Shown here one piece after another: positions 35,341 to 44,719 of a stretch of DNA of 64,000 bases. The translations under genes and the position numbers were made by a program. Below the pieces are notes generated by a model. It searched no databases and was not told the origin of the DNA. It was given only the letters and a program-made list of their open reading frames with translations. Origin of the DNA: Devosia aquimaris. Its GTDB lineage: Bacteria > Pseudomonadota > Alphaproteobacteria > Rhizobiales > Devosiaceae. The stretch's first letter is position 1; the number at the start of each line of letters is the position of its first letter. The stretch lies in contig NZ_JAIEZN010000002.1 of NCBI RefSeq assembly GCF_020169335.1, forward strand, positions 868,001-932,000. The letters run 5' to 3'.

Positions 35341-36302
35341 TGAGCATGTCCGCTGCAGACGCAGCGGCGCGCTCGTCCCAAGTGTCCTCCCCCGTGGGCG
35401 GTGGCCGGCGCAAGCCGGTCGCCGTCCGCAGGAGGCGCCTCGGTGAGACGCCGGCTGCCTGGCTATTGATCATTCCAGTGCTGATCCTGTTCTCGATCAC
35501 GGTGATCTATCCGCTGGTCGAAACCATCCGCCTGAGCTTTTTCGACATCAAGGGTCTGGGCAAGCCGAAGTTCATCGGCACCGGCAACTATATCAAGCTC
35601 TTTACCGACCCGGCCTTCCGCAACACCTTGTGGACCACACTGGTCTTTACCCTGGGCACCACCACCATCACGGTGAGCCTGGGTTGGTTCCTGGCCATGT
35701 TGTGCTCGTTTGCACCCCAGCGCACGCTGCCCTTCCGCGTCATGATCTTTGCCGCCTTCGGCATTTCCGAAGCGGTGAGCGGCTATATGTGGATTTCCAT
35801 GCTGCGCCCCGACCAGGCGGGTCTGCTCAATTCGGTCATCGGCCTGTTCTCGCCCGGCTTTGCCCATCCCTGGCTGGGTGATCCCAATACCGCGCTATGG
35901 ATGATCATTGTTGCCGCCTCCTGGAGTGGCGTGGGCCTGCCGCTGATGCTGTGCTTTGCCGCCGTGCAGGCCATTCCCAAGACGGTGCTGGAAGCCGCCT
36001 ACATGGACGGGGCCAAGCCCTTTGCCATCATGCGCTTCATCATGGTGCCGCTCTCCATGCCCGGCGTGCGCGTGGCCATCTTCATCAATCTGCTCGGCGC
36101 CCTGCGGGCCTTTGACATCATCTATGTGCTCACCGGTGGCGGCCCTGTCCGCTCCACCGAGACCGTGGGCTACTTCATGTACCGGGAGTCCATGACCCAG
36201 TTCAAACTCGGCTATGGCGCCGCTGCCACGGTGATCCTGCTGGTTGCCGTCATGGTGATCTCCATTCCCGCCATCATCCAGCGCACGGCAGGTGCCAAAT
36301 GA
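35340..36302 (+). CDS. sugar ABC transporter permease, MalF type (system 2)
   Basis: 320 residues with a basic cytoplasmic N-terminus and six helices. EAA loop: TVLEAAYMDGAKPFAIMRFIMVPLSMP. The segment GALRAFDIIYVLTGGGP before the last helices is typical of UgpA/MsmF-type permeases. It overlaps the binding-protein stop by 1 base and the next permease by 4 bases, so the operon is tightly coupled. Confidence 0.92.
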   Translation: MSMSAADAAARSSQVSSPVGGGRRKPVAVRRRRLGETPAAWLLIIPVLILFSITVIYPLVETIRLSFFDIKGLGKPKFIGTGNYIKLFTDPAFRNTLWTTLVFTLGTTTITVSLGWFLAMLCSFAPQRTLPFRVMIFAAFGISEAVSGYMWISMLRPDQAGLLNSVIGLFSPGFAHPWLGDPNTALWMIIVAASWSGVGLPLMLCFAAVQAIPKTVLEAAYMDGAKPFAIMRFIMVPLSMPGVRVAIFINLLGALRAFDIIYVLTGGGPVRSTETVGYFMYRESMTQFKLGYGAAATVILLVAVMVISIPAIIQRTAGAK

Positions 36303-37120
36303 TCGGTCGCGTTCCCAACTGGATCGTCTGGGTTGTGGGCGTCATCGCCTGCATCTGGGTCATCCCCATCATCGGCATTGTCGTCACCTCGGTGCGCCCG
36401 CCTGCGGACGTCACCCTGGGCTGGTGGCGGCTGGACAATATCCGCTTCACGCTGGATGCCTGGATGCGTGTCTGGGATGAGTACCCCCTGGCCAACGCCT
36501 TCTGGACCACGCTCTGGATCACCCTGATCGGCACCGGCGCCACCATGCTGCTCACCCCGGCGGCGGCCTATGCCTTCCACTTTCTCAAGTTCCCGTTCCG
36601 CCGCACCATCCTGGTCATCATCATCAATGCCTTCGTGCTGCCGGTGCAGGTGGTGGTCATCCCGCTGTTCCAGCTCTGGCGCGACACCGGGCTGATCGAC
36701 AACATCCTGGCCGTGCTGATCCCCTATGTCGGCCTCAGCTTTGCCTGGTCGATCTTCCTGGTCAAAAACTTCATGGAGGATTTTCCCAAGGAGCTGATCG
36801 AGGCCGGCAAGATTGACGGCTGCGGGCCGCTTGCCACCTTTTGGTTCGTGGTGCTGCCCAATTCGCTCTCGGCCATTTTCGCAGTCGGCATCCTGCAGTT
36901 CCTCTGGTGCTGGAACAGCCTGCTGCTGCCAATGCTTTACCTGCGGACCACCATTCCGCTGCCGGTGCTGCTGACCCGCGTGTCGGGCACCTACGACCTC
37001 AACTGGGATCTTCGGAGCGTGGCGGCCATCGTCACCACCATCGTTCCCCTCTTTGTCTTCCTCATCTTCCAGCGACAGTTCGCCGCCGGGTCGCAGACCC
37101 GAACCGGCGCCAAGGAATAG
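36299..37120 (+). CDS. sugar ABC transporter permease, MalG type (system 2)
   Basis: 273-residue six-helix permease. The EAA loop is ELIEAGKIDGCGPLATFWFVVLPNS, and the C-terminus [11 protein letters not shown] is the usual end of MsmG/UgpE-type subunits. It pairs with the MalF-type protein encoded upstream. The next gene starts 4 bp after its stop. The ATPase of this system is not here but at 40309, beyond the enzyme and regulator genes. Confidence 0.92.
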   Translation: MIGRVPNWIVWVVGVIACIWVIPIIGIVVTSVRPPADVTLGWWRLDNIRFTLDAWMRVWDEYPLANAFWTTLWITLIGTGATMLLTPAAAYAFHFLKFPFRRTILVIIINAFVLPVQVVVIPLFQLWRDTGLIDNILAVLIPYVGLSFAWSIFLVKNFMEDFPKELIEAGKIDGCGPLATFWFVVLPNSLSAIFAVGILQFLWCWNSLLLPMLYLRTTIPLPVLLTRVSGTYDLNWDLRSVAAIVTTIVPLFVFLIFQRQFAAGSQTRTGAKE

Positions 37121-37124
37121 ATCT

Positions 37125-39143
37125 ATGCCCGCTACCAACAAGCCGATCCGCTACCGGCAGATCCATCTCGACTTCCACACCTCCGAGCACATCCCCGGCA
37201 TCGGCGCGCAATTCGATCCCGATCAGTTCGTCGGCACGCTCAAGGCGGCCAATGTCGACAGCATCACTATCTTCGCCAAATGCCATCATGGCTGGTCCTA
37301 CTATCCCACCAAGGTGGGCGCGCCGCACCCCAATCTGGCGCGGCCCGACCTGATGGGCGACATGATCAAGGCGCTGTCGGCTGCCGATATCGAGGCCCCG
37401 ATCTACATCTCGGTGCAGTGGGACGAGCGCAATGCCCGCCTGCATCCGGAGTGGCGCGTGCGCGCAGCCAGCAAGAGCCGTTTCGACCCCGCCCAGTTGC
37501 AGGCCGGCTGGCACACGCTCTGCCTCAACCACAAGGCCTATCGCGACGAGCTGCTCGAACATGCCCGCGAAGTGGTGCGCAACTATGATACGCCCGGCCT
37601 GTTCTTCGACATCGTGCTGGCCACCGACTGTGTGTGCCAGGAGTGCCTGGACTCCATGGCCTCCCATGGCCTCGACCCCACCAAGGCCGAGGATCGCCTG
37701 ACCAATGACGAATGGGTCAACGAGGTGTTCCGCACCGAGATGACCGCGGCGCTGCATGCCGAATTCCCGGGCCTTCGCATCTTCTACAATTGCGGTCACA
37801 TCCATAAACAGGGCCGCAAGCGTTTCGCGCCTTATACCCATCTCGAACTCGAAAGCCTGCCCACCGGCGGCTGGGGCTATGACCATTTCCCGTCCAGCGC
37901 CCGCTATGCGGCCACGCTCGGCCTCGATTTCCTTGCCCACACCGGCAAGTTCCACCTCTCCTGGGGCGAGTTCGGCGGCTTCAAGCATCCCGATGCGCTC
38001 GAATATGAGGCGGCCCAGATGGCGGCGCTGGGCTCGAAATGCCTGGTGGGTGACCAGCTCCATCCCAATGGCGCCATCAACCCCGACACCTATGCATCCA
38101 TCGCGCCGGCCTATGCCCGCATTGCCAAGCTCGAGCCCTTCCTCGATGGCGCGCGCCAGCATTCGCAGGTGGCGATCCTGTCGTCGGAATATTTCCACCA
38201 CGCCGGCGACCGCAACAGCGCTGCCGACAATGGCGCGGCCCAGATGCTGCTCGAGCTCAAGGTGCCTTATGACGTCATCGACGGCACCTCCGACTTCAGC
38301 CCCTATGAGGTGATCATCCTCCCTGACGACATTCCGGCCGATGCGGCCACAGCTGCCCAGCTCAAGGCCTTCGTCGCCAAGGGGGGCAGCCTGATCCTGT
38401 CCGGCAATTCCATGCTGGGCAGCGATGGCCGCTTTGCGCTGGACACCGGGGTGCGCAGCACGGGTCCGGTCAGCTTCACCCCCAGCTATATCGGCGCAGC
38501 CAAGGGGCTCGACCCGGCCATGACGGCTTCACCCTTCGTGGTCTATGGCACGGCCCAGCAGATCGTGGCCGAGGGTGCCGAGGTGCTGGCAGACGTCGTG
38601 CCACCCTATTTCAACCGGACCTATGCGCATTTCTCGTCGCACGCGCATGCGCCGGACGACACCGATGCAGCTCCGCTCGGCGCCGCGGTCACCCTGTCCG
38701 GACGGATTGGCTACATCGCCTATCCGCTCTTTACGATCTACCACAATGTCGGCCAGCCGCTCTATCGTCAGGTCTTCCGCGGCCTGCTCAACCGCCTGCT
38801 GCCCAAGCCGATGCTGAGCACGGACCTGCCCTCGTCGGGTCGTGCCACCATGACCCATCAGGCCGAGCGCAACCGCCATATCGTGCATCTGCTCTATGGC
38901 CCGCCACAGGTGCGCGGAAAGTCCGTGCCGCAGGGCGAAAGCACGCGCGTGATGGAAATGATCGAGGATATTCCGGCAATTGGTCCGGTCAGTGCCTCGG
39001 TGCGCCTACCCTCGCCGCCAAAGCGGGCGTATGAAGCGGTTTCCGGCAAGGACCTTGAGGTTCGTGATCTTGGGGACGGAACCTATGGTGTGACGCTCGA
39101 TCGCCTGCGCATCCACGCAGCGATTGTCTTTGAACACGCCTAG
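37125..39143 (+). CDS. GH151/GHL6-like glycoside hydrolase, probable alpha-L-fucosidase
   Basis: 672-residue protein without signal peptide. The N-terminal barrel is of the hypothetical glycosyl hydrolase 6 type: HLDFHTSEHIPGIG, SITIFAKCHHGWSYYPTKVG and TPGLFFDIVLATDC. A Rossmann-like beta-galactosidase trimerisation domain follows from about residue 360 (VAILSSEYFHHAGDRN, ILPDDIPADAATAAQLK) and then a beta domain. This architecture is known from GH151 alpha-L-fucosidases and related clan GH-A enzymes. Neighbouring GH29 and GH95 enzymes support fucose release, but GHL6 is broad and another specificity is possible. Start chosen 4 bp after the permease stop. Catalytic residues not assigned. Confidence 0.72.
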   Translation: MPATNKPIRYRQIHLDFHTSEHIPGIGAQFDPDQFVGTLKAANVDSITIFAKCHHGWSYYPTKVGAPHPNLARPDLMGDMIKALSAADIEAPIYISVQWDERNARLHPEWRVRAASKSRFDPAQLQAGWHTLCLNHKAYRDELLEHAREVVRNYDTPGLFFDIVLATDCVCQECLDSMASHGLDPTKAEDRLTNDEWVNEVFRTEMTAALHAEFPGLRIFYNCGHIHKQGRKRFAPYTHLELESLPTGGWGYDHFPSSARYAATLGLDFLAHTGKFHLSWGEFGGFKHPDALEYEAAQMAALGSKCLVGDQLHPNGAINPDTYASIAPAYARIAKLEPFLDGARQHSQVAILSSEYFHHAGDRNSAADNGAAQMLLELKVPYDVIDGTSDFSPYEVIILPDDIPADAATAAQLKAFVAKGGSLILSGNSMLGSDGRFALDTGVRSTGPVSFTPSYIGAAKGLDPAMTASPFVVYGTAQQIVAEGAEVLADVVPPYFNRTYAHFSSHAHAPDDTDAAPLGAAVTLSGRIGYIAYPLFTIYHNVGQPLYRQVFRGLLNRLLPKPMLSTDLPSSGRATMTHQAERNRHIVHLLYGPPQVRGKSVPQGESTRVMEMIEDIPAIGPVSASVRLPSPPKRAYEAVSGKDLEVRDLGDGTYGVTLDRLRIHAAIVFEHA

Positions 39144-39252
39144 CATGACCGTTCTCCCACGCACGGTGCCCTTGTGGGGCCATGCTGGCTTGACACAGCA
39201 GCGGCGCGCCGGCCTTGGCCGGCCGCCGGCCAGGGCAATTGGGAAGACAACG

Positions 39253-40290
39253 GTGCACAGCAGGAACGCGGACGGTCGCTCACGCAAGCAGGCAACAATC
39301 GTGGATGTGGCGGAGGCTGCCGGTGTCGCCATCGGTACCGTCTCGCGCTATCTCAACGGCCTGCCCGTGCGCGGTTCCAACCGTGCCCCGATCGAAAGGG
39401 CCATCAGCGAGCTGGGCTATCGCCGCAACATGGTGGCCGTTTCGATGAAACGGCAGACCACCCATATCGTTGGCTTCATGGTGCCGGCGCTGAGCGAGTT
39501 CCACTCGGGCCTGCTCGACCAGTTGACCCGCCGCATGCGCCGCACAGGTCGCGCCGTGCTCTGCTATTCGCACGACATGGAGGCCCGCTCCATCGAGGAA
39601 GGTCTGGAGTTCTTCGCCTCGCACCGTGTCGATGCGGTGGTGATGGACGGCGTCATCCAGGCCCAGCCCGCCCTGGAGCGCTATATCGAGGATGGCCTCA
39701 CCGTCGTGCTCTATGACAATGACGTGCCCGGCCTGTCGGCGGACCGCGTCTTCTCCAACAATCGCAAAGCCAGCGAGCGGATGGTCAACCATCTGATCGA
39801 CCTCGGTCACACCCGCATCGCCACCATTCACGGTAGTGAGGACAATTCCGCCGGTCAGGAGCGCCTGCAGGGCTATACTGACGCCATGGAGCGGCACGGC
39901 CTGGCCATGCCCGACGCCTATGTCACCTCCGGCTACTGGAGCGAAGAAGGTGGTCACGCCGCCATTCGCGACCTCATGGCGCTCGCCGAGCCGCCCACGG
40001 CGGTGTTCAGCGCCAACTACAACATGACGATCGGCGCCCTGCGCTGGCTGCGCGAACACGACCTGGACGTGCCCAATGACCTGTCCCTGGTCAGCTTCGA
40101 CGATGTGCCGGCCTTCGCCGTGCACCGCACCGGCATTACTGCCGTTGGACAGTCTATCGACCAGCTGGCGGACTCTATCGCAACTGTATTGCTGGAGCGC
40201 CTGGAGGCCGGACCACAGTCCGGACGGCGCACCCTGCGCATCGACGCCAACATCATACTCAGGGGCTCGGCCCGAAGCCCCAAGAAATAA
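39253..40290 (+). CDS. LacI-family regulator 2
   Basis: 345 residues from GTG 39253 with GGGAAG before it; ATG 39145 would add 36 Arg/Pro-rich residues unlike the family. The helix-turn-helix is TIVDVAEAAGVAIGTVSRYLN, with recognition residues Ile, Gly and Arg. The sugar domain contains VGFMVPALSEFHSG and SLVSFDDVPAF. It lies at the end of the system-2 operon and just before its ATPase. It is the best candidate for the TGATAACGTT operators at 31287 and 33981, judged by proximity and the AACGTT centre. Confidence 0.88.
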   Translation: MHSRNADGRSRKQATIVDVAEAAGVAIGTVSRYLNGLPVRGSNRAPIERAISELGYRRNMVAVSMKRQTTHIVGFMVPALSEFHSGLLDQLTRRMRRTGRAVLCYSHDMEARSIEEGLEFFASHRVDAVVMDGVIQAQPALERYIEDGLTVVLYDNDVPGLSADRVFSNNRKASERMVNHLIDLGHTRIATIHGSEDNSAGQERLQGYTDAMERHGLAMPDAYVTSGYWSEEGGHAAIRDLMALAEPPTAVFSANYNMTIGALRWLREHDLDVPNDLSLVSFDDVPAFAVHRTGITAVGQSIDQLADSIATVLLERLEAGPQSGRRTLRIDANIILRGSARSPKK

Positions 40291-40308
40291 TGTCCGGGAG
40301 GAGAGAAC

Positions 40309-41370
40309 ATGGCCACCGTTACGCTGAACAACGTGAGCAAGTCCTATGGCAGCCTTGAGGTCATCGAGAACCTGAACCTGTCTGTCGAGGACGGCAGCTT
40401 CACCGTTTTTGTTGGTCCTTCGGGCTGTGGCAAATCCACCCTGTTGCGCATGATTGCCGGGCTGGAGCCCATCACCAAGGGCGATCTCGTCATTGACGGT
40501 CGCCGCGTCAACGAGGCCGACCCCATCGAGCGCGGCGTCGCCATGGTGTTCCAGAACTATGCGCTCTATCCGCACATGACGGTGGAGCAGAACATCGGCT
40601 TTTCCCTGCGCATGGCCGGGCTCGAAAAGGCCGATATCGATGCCCGCGTGGCCGTCGCCGCCCAGACGCTGCAGATCGAACCGCTGCTCAAGCGCAAGCC
40701 GGCCCAGCTTTCGGGCGGCCAGCGCCAGCGTGTCGCCATCGGCCGTGCCATTGTCCGCGATCCCGAGGTGTTCCTGTTCGACGAGCCGCTGAGCAATCTC
40801 GATGCCGAACTGCGCGTCTCCATGCGCGTCGAAATCGCCAAGCTGCACAACAAGCTGGGCTCCACCATGATCTATGTGACCCATGACCAGACCGAGGCCA
40901 TGACCCTGGCCGACAAGATCGTGGTGATGCGGGATGGCAAGATCGAACAGGCAGGCTCGCCCGACGAGCTTTACGAGAACCCGGACAATCTGTTCGTGGC
41001 CGGCTTCATCGGCTCGCCGCGCATGAATTTCCTGCGCGCCAGCCTCGAGCCCACTGGTCCGCGCCTCGCCGCTGGCCCCAGCCTCGCCATGGCCGGTCTG
41101 GCCGGATCGGGCGATGTGCTGGTCGGCGTACGGCCCGAGCACTTTCTGCTTGGCGGCGGCGACGCCGTGCTCGCCGTCAAGGTCGATGTGGTCGAGAACC
41201 TGGGCGGCACGCGCTATCTCTATGGCTCCGCCGCCTCGGGCGAGAGCCTGGTCGTCGAAGTGCGGGACCGTCCGGGCATCAAGGCCGGCGACACCATCCA
41301 TGTCGGCGTCGATCCGTCCCGCTCCATGATCTTCCGCGAAACCGGCGAACGGCTGCGCCAGGGACACTGA
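40309..41370 (+). CDS. sugar ABC transporter ATPase, UgpC/MsmK type (system 2)
   Basis: 353-residue importer ATPase: Walker [11 protein letters not shown]-loop [14 protein letters not shown], signature [15 protein letters not shown], Walker [16 protein letters not shown]-loop VTHDQTEAM, then the TOBE region. It is very similar in layout to the ATPase at 30056 and probably a duplicate. It would power the system-2 permeases 3-5 kb upstream. Starts 18 bp after lacI-2 with a GGAGGAGAG site, and the GH95 gene begins 5 bp after its stop. Confidence 0.92.
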   Translation: MATVTLNNVSKSYGSLEVIENLNLSVEDGSFTVFVGPSGCGKSTLLRMIAGLEPITKGDLVIDGRRVNEADPIERGVAMVFQNYALYPHMTVEQNIGFSLRMAGLEKADIDARVAVAAQTLQIEPLLKRKPAQLSGGQRQRVAIGRAIVRDPEVFLFDEPLSNLDAELRVSMRVEIAKLHNKLGSTMIYVTHDQTEAMTLADKIVVMRDGKIEQAGSPDELYENPDNLFVAGFIGSPRMNFLRASLEPTGPRLAAGPSLAMAGLAGSGDVLVGVRPEHFLLGGGDAVLAVKVDVVENLGGTRYLYGSAASGESLVVEVRDRPGIKAGDTIHVGVDPSRSMIFRETGERLRQGH

Positions 41371-41375
41371 ACTGC

Positions 41376-43625
41376 ATGACCAACACGACACTATGGTACC
41401 GGTCCCCCGCCGTGGAGTGGACCCAGGCCCTGCCATTGGGCAATGGCCGTCTGGGCGGCATGCTGCATGGCGGCGTGGGGCGTGAGGAAATCCAGCTCAA
41501 CGAATCCACCCTGTGGTCCGGCGGGCCCTATCAGCCCACCAATGCCGAGGCCCTGCCCAATCTGGCGGCGGTCCGTGAGCTGATCTTTGCCGGCCGGTAT
41601 GCCGAGGCGCAGGCGCTGGCCAACCAGCATCTGCTGGCCAAGCCGCATATGCAGATGAGCTATCAGCCGGCGGGCAATCTGTTTGTCGAATTCATCCACG
41701 AGCCCGTACCGGACAGCTATCGGCGTGAACTCGATCTGACCACGGCCATCGCCACCACGAGCTACCGCTTGCTGGGTACCGGCATCAGCGATGATGCCGC
41801 GACGTTTACCCGCGAGTGCTTCATTTCCAGCGTGGACGACGTTCTGGTGCTGCGGCTCGAAAGTTCGCGGCCCGGCGCCCTGTCCTTCGAAGTCTGGCTC
41901 GACAGCCCGCAACCAGGCGACATCCAGCCCGGCGATGCCGCCACGCTCGACTATCGCGGCACCAATTTCGACAAGCATGGCATCAAGGGTCAGCTCCGTT
42001 TCGGAATCGGGCTCGACATGCGTCTCGAGGGCGGCTCGGCCGAGCGGCGCGGGCGCCGACTTGTGGTGCGCGGCGCGACTGCTGCCGTCTTTGTGCTCGA
42101 TATTGCCACCTCGTTCCGCCGCTTCGACAATGTCTCGGGCGATCCAGAGGCGCTATTGGCGGCGCGGCGCAAAGCCGTGGCCGGCAAGAGCTATGCGCAG
42201 CTGCGCGCCGACCATGTGGCGGCGCATCAGGCGCAGTTTGAACGCCTCGCCATCGACCTTGGCCCTGGCCGCCAGGACCTGCCGACCGATGAGCGCATCG
42301 CCCGCTTTGCCGATGGCGAGGACCCGGCACTGGCCGCGCTCTATGTGCAATATGGCCGCTACCTCATGCTGGCCTCCAGCCAACCCGGTACGCAGCCAAC
42401 GACGCTGCAGGGCATCTGGAACAAGGAAACCCGGCCACCCTGGGGCAGCAAATACACTGCCAATATCAATATCCAGATGAACTACTGGCTGCCCGATCCG
42501 GCCAACCTGGGCGAATGCGTCGAGCCCCTGTTGGCCATGGTCGAGGACCTCACCATCACCGGCGCCGAAATGGCGCGCCAGCACTATGGCGCGCGCGGCT
42601 GGGTGCTGCATCACAACACTGACCTCTGGCGTGCCACGGGGCCCGTGGATGGGGCGCAATGGGGGCTTTGGCCGAGCGGCGGCGCCTGGTTCTGCGCCCA
42701 GCTCTGGGACCATGCCGTCTATGCCGGCCGACCCGAGGCGCTGGTGCGTCGCCTGCTGCCGGTGATTGCGGGCAGCGTGCGCTTCTTCCTCGATACGCTG
42801 CAACCGCTGCCGGGAACGGATCTCCTGGTTACCGTGCCCTCGATCTCGCCGGAAAACCTGCATCCCCATGGGGCCGCAGTCTGTGCCGGGCCGACCATGG
42901 ACAACCAGATCCTGCGCGATCTGTTCGATGCCTATCTGGCGGCGGCAGAGCAGCTGGGCAGCGACGACCCGATGCAGGCCGACGTCCGCGCCGCGCGCGC
43001 CCGGCTCCCGGAGCACCGCATTGGCAAGCAGGGGCAGTTGCAGGAATGGCTGGAGGATTGGGACATGGATGTCCCCGAAATCCACCACCGCCACGTGTCG
43101 CATCTATATGGGCTCTATCCGAGCCTGCAGATCGATCCCGATGGCACGCCGGACCTGGCTGAGGCGGCGCGCAAATCGCTCGAAATCCGCGGCGATGACG
43201 CCACCGGCTGGGGCATCGGCTGGCGCATCAACCTCTGGGCGCGGCTGCGCCAGGGCAGCCATGCCCATGATGTGCTTGCGCTTCTGCTCAGCCCGTCACG
43301 CAGCTATCCCAATCTGTTCGATGCCCATCCGCCGTTCCAGATCGATGGCAATTTCGGTGGCGCCGCCGGCATTCTCGAAATGCTGGTGCAGTCTACCGCG
43401 GAAAAGGTGCTGCTGCTGCCGGCGCTGCCGCCGCAATGGCCCATGGGCAAGCTTCGCGGCGTCCGGGCCCGCGGTGGGCTCGAGCTTGACCTGCAATGGA
43501 CAAGCAGGGGCCCCACACAGGTTCGCCTGCGCTCCGTCAATCAGCGGAGCATCGTGCTGGAGTGCCGCGGCGCCACCCAGACGGTGACGCTTGCGGCGGG
43601 TGAAACGGTTGAATTGGTATTCTGA
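41376..43625 (+). CDS. GH95 alpha-L-fucosidase/galactosidase, copy 2
   Basis: 749-residue GH95 enzyme without signal peptide. N-terminal ALPLGNGRLGGMLHGG and LNESTLWSGGPYQP are followed by the barrel with Asn363/Asn365 (ANINIQMNYW), general acid Glu493 (SISPEN) and Asp657 (FQIDGNFGGAAG). It differs from copy 1 in the active-site loop: Gln for Glu in the NINxxMNYW motif and LPDPANL in place of WPAEM, so the two may cut different linkages (fucose versus L-galactose). Last gene of the rightward system-2 cluster, ending 2 bp from the converging lacI-3. Confidence 0.9.
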   Translation: MTNTTLWYRSPAVEWTQALPLGNGRLGGMLHGGVGREEIQLNESTLWSGGPYQPTNAEALPNLAAVRELIFAGRYAEAQALANQHLLAKPHMQMSYQPAGNLFVEFIHEPVPDSYRRELDLTTAIATTSYRLLGTGISDDAATFTRECFISSVDDVLVLRLESSRPGALSFEVWLDSPQPGDIQPGDAATLDYRGTNFDKHGIKGQLRFGIGLDMRLEGGSAERRGRRLVVRGATAAVFVLDIATSFRRFDNVSGDPEALLAARRKAVAGKSYAQLRADHVAAHQAQFERLAIDLGPGRQDLPTDERIARFADGEDPALAALYVQYGRYLMLASSQPGTQPTTLQGIWNKETRPPWGSKYTANINIQMNYWLPDPANLGECVEPLLAMVEDLTITGAEMARQHYGARGWVLHHNTDLWRATGPVDGAQWGLWPSGGAWFCAQLWDHAVYAGRPEALVRRLLPVIAGSVRFFLDTLQPLPGTDLLVTVPSISPENLHPHGAAVCAGPTMDNQILRDLFDAYLAAAEQLGSDDPMQADVRAARARLPEHRIGKQGQLQEWLEDWDMDVPEIHHRHVSHLYGLYPSLQIDPDGTPDLAEAARKSLEIRGDDATGWGIGWRINLWARLRQGSHAHDVLALLLSPSRSYPNLFDAHPPFQIDGNFGGAAGILEMLVQSTAEKVLLLPALPPQWPMGKLRGVRARGGLELDLQWTSRGPTQVRLRSVNQRSIVLECRGATQTVTLAAGETVELVF

Positions 43626-43627
43626 GC

Positions 43628-44656
43628 CTAGCCGGGCTGCGCTGGCTCGTGCAGCGAGCCACGCAGCACCACCGGCATGGTAATGAGCTCTTCCTGGGCA
43701 GTCTTGCCGTCGAGCAGCATCTGCACCGCACGCCGCCCCATGGCCTCGTGCGGCAGGCTGATGGTGGTCAGGCCCGGACGGAGATAGGAGGCCAGCTCGT
43801 CATTGTCGAACGAGACCAGCGAGACATCGTCGGGGATGCGCAGCCCCGCCTCGCCCAGCGCCTGATAGGCGCCGAAGGCGAGCCGGTCATTCAGGCACAG
43901 CATGGCCTTTGGCCGCCGCCGGCGCAGCAGCGCCTTGGTGAGGTCATAGCCATGATTGGGTTCCCAGTTCCAGCAACTGAGCTCGGCGGCAAAGTCCAGC
44001 CCGTGCTCGGCCATGGCGTCGCGGATGCCGGCAAGCCGCCGCGAGATCGAATGCGACCGAAAGAGCCCCTTCTCATCGGCCGGATTGTGTCCGAGCAGGA
44101 CAATGTCCTCTGTGACCCCAGTCTGCGCCAGCAGGCGCACCGCCGTGCGGCCGCCCTCATATTCATCGGGCAGTACGGCCGCAGGAAAGCGCGCGCTGGT
44201 GCCGTTGAGCATGACCACGGGCACATTGCCCGAGAGCGGCGGCACAAAGACCTCGCGCGCCCGCATGGCGGCAAAGATCAGCCCGTCGACCTGGCGGTCC
44301 AGCGCCGCCTCGACCGCCTGCAGCTCGCGCGCCGGCTCGCCCCCGGTTTCGAGCAGCAGCATCACGTGCTTGGCCTCTTCCGCGGCGGCCAGGGCGCCGC
44401 GGATCAACCCGCTGGCAAAGCGGGTGGTGGCGACATAGTCCGAAATGAAGGCAATCGAGCGCGACCGATCGGTGCGCAAAGCGCGGGCTGCGACATTGGG
44501 GCGATAACCCAGGCTTGTGGCGGCCGCGTGCACCTTGGCATGGGCTTCCGCCGAAAGGCGCGTATCATGCTTGCCAGTCAGGATCATCGAGGCTGCCGTA
44601 GGCGACAGGCCGGCCAGGCGTGCCACGTCCGCCAGTGTTACGCGCTTCTTCTGCAA
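43628..44656 (-). CDS. LacI-family regulator 3
   Basis: 342 residues from TTG 44656, with GAGGGG upstream. The helix-turn-helix is VTLADVARLAGLSPTAASMILTG. Recognition positions read Pro, Thr and Met, so the usual Arg is missing, and an unusual operator would be expected. Hinge helix ARALRTD is kept and the sugar domain reads AFISDYVATTRFASGLIRG. Divergent from the GH32/GH43-like gene, whose promoter region holds GCTAAATGGTTTTAGC. The same motif lies before the system-3 binding protein. Confidence 0.88.
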   Translation of the reverse strand: MQKKRVTLADVARLAGLSPTAASMILTGKHDTRLSAEAHAKVHAAATSLGYRPNVAARALRTDRSRSIAFISDYVATTRFASGLIRGALAAAEEAKHVMLLLETGGEPARELQAVEAALDRQVDGLIFAAMRAREVFVPPLSGNVPVVMLNGTSARFPAAVLPDEYEGGRTAVRLLAQTGVTEDIVLLGHNPADEKGLFRSHSISRRLAGIRDAMAEHGLDFAAELSCWNWEPNHGYDLTKALLRRRRPKAMLCLNDRLAFGAYQALGEAGLRIPDDVSLVSFDNDELASYLRPGLTTISLPHEAMGRRAVQMLLDGKTAQEELITMPVVLRGSLHEPAQPG

Positions 44657-44719
44657 GCGTTGTTGCCCCTCATCCCCAAGCCACCCTTGTGCCGCACTGG
44701 ATAGCTACGCTGCCGATGC

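Noticed and set aside
39280-41436. 718-residue minus-strand open frame
   Set aside because: Antisense to lacI-2 and the system-2 ATPase; shadow composition.
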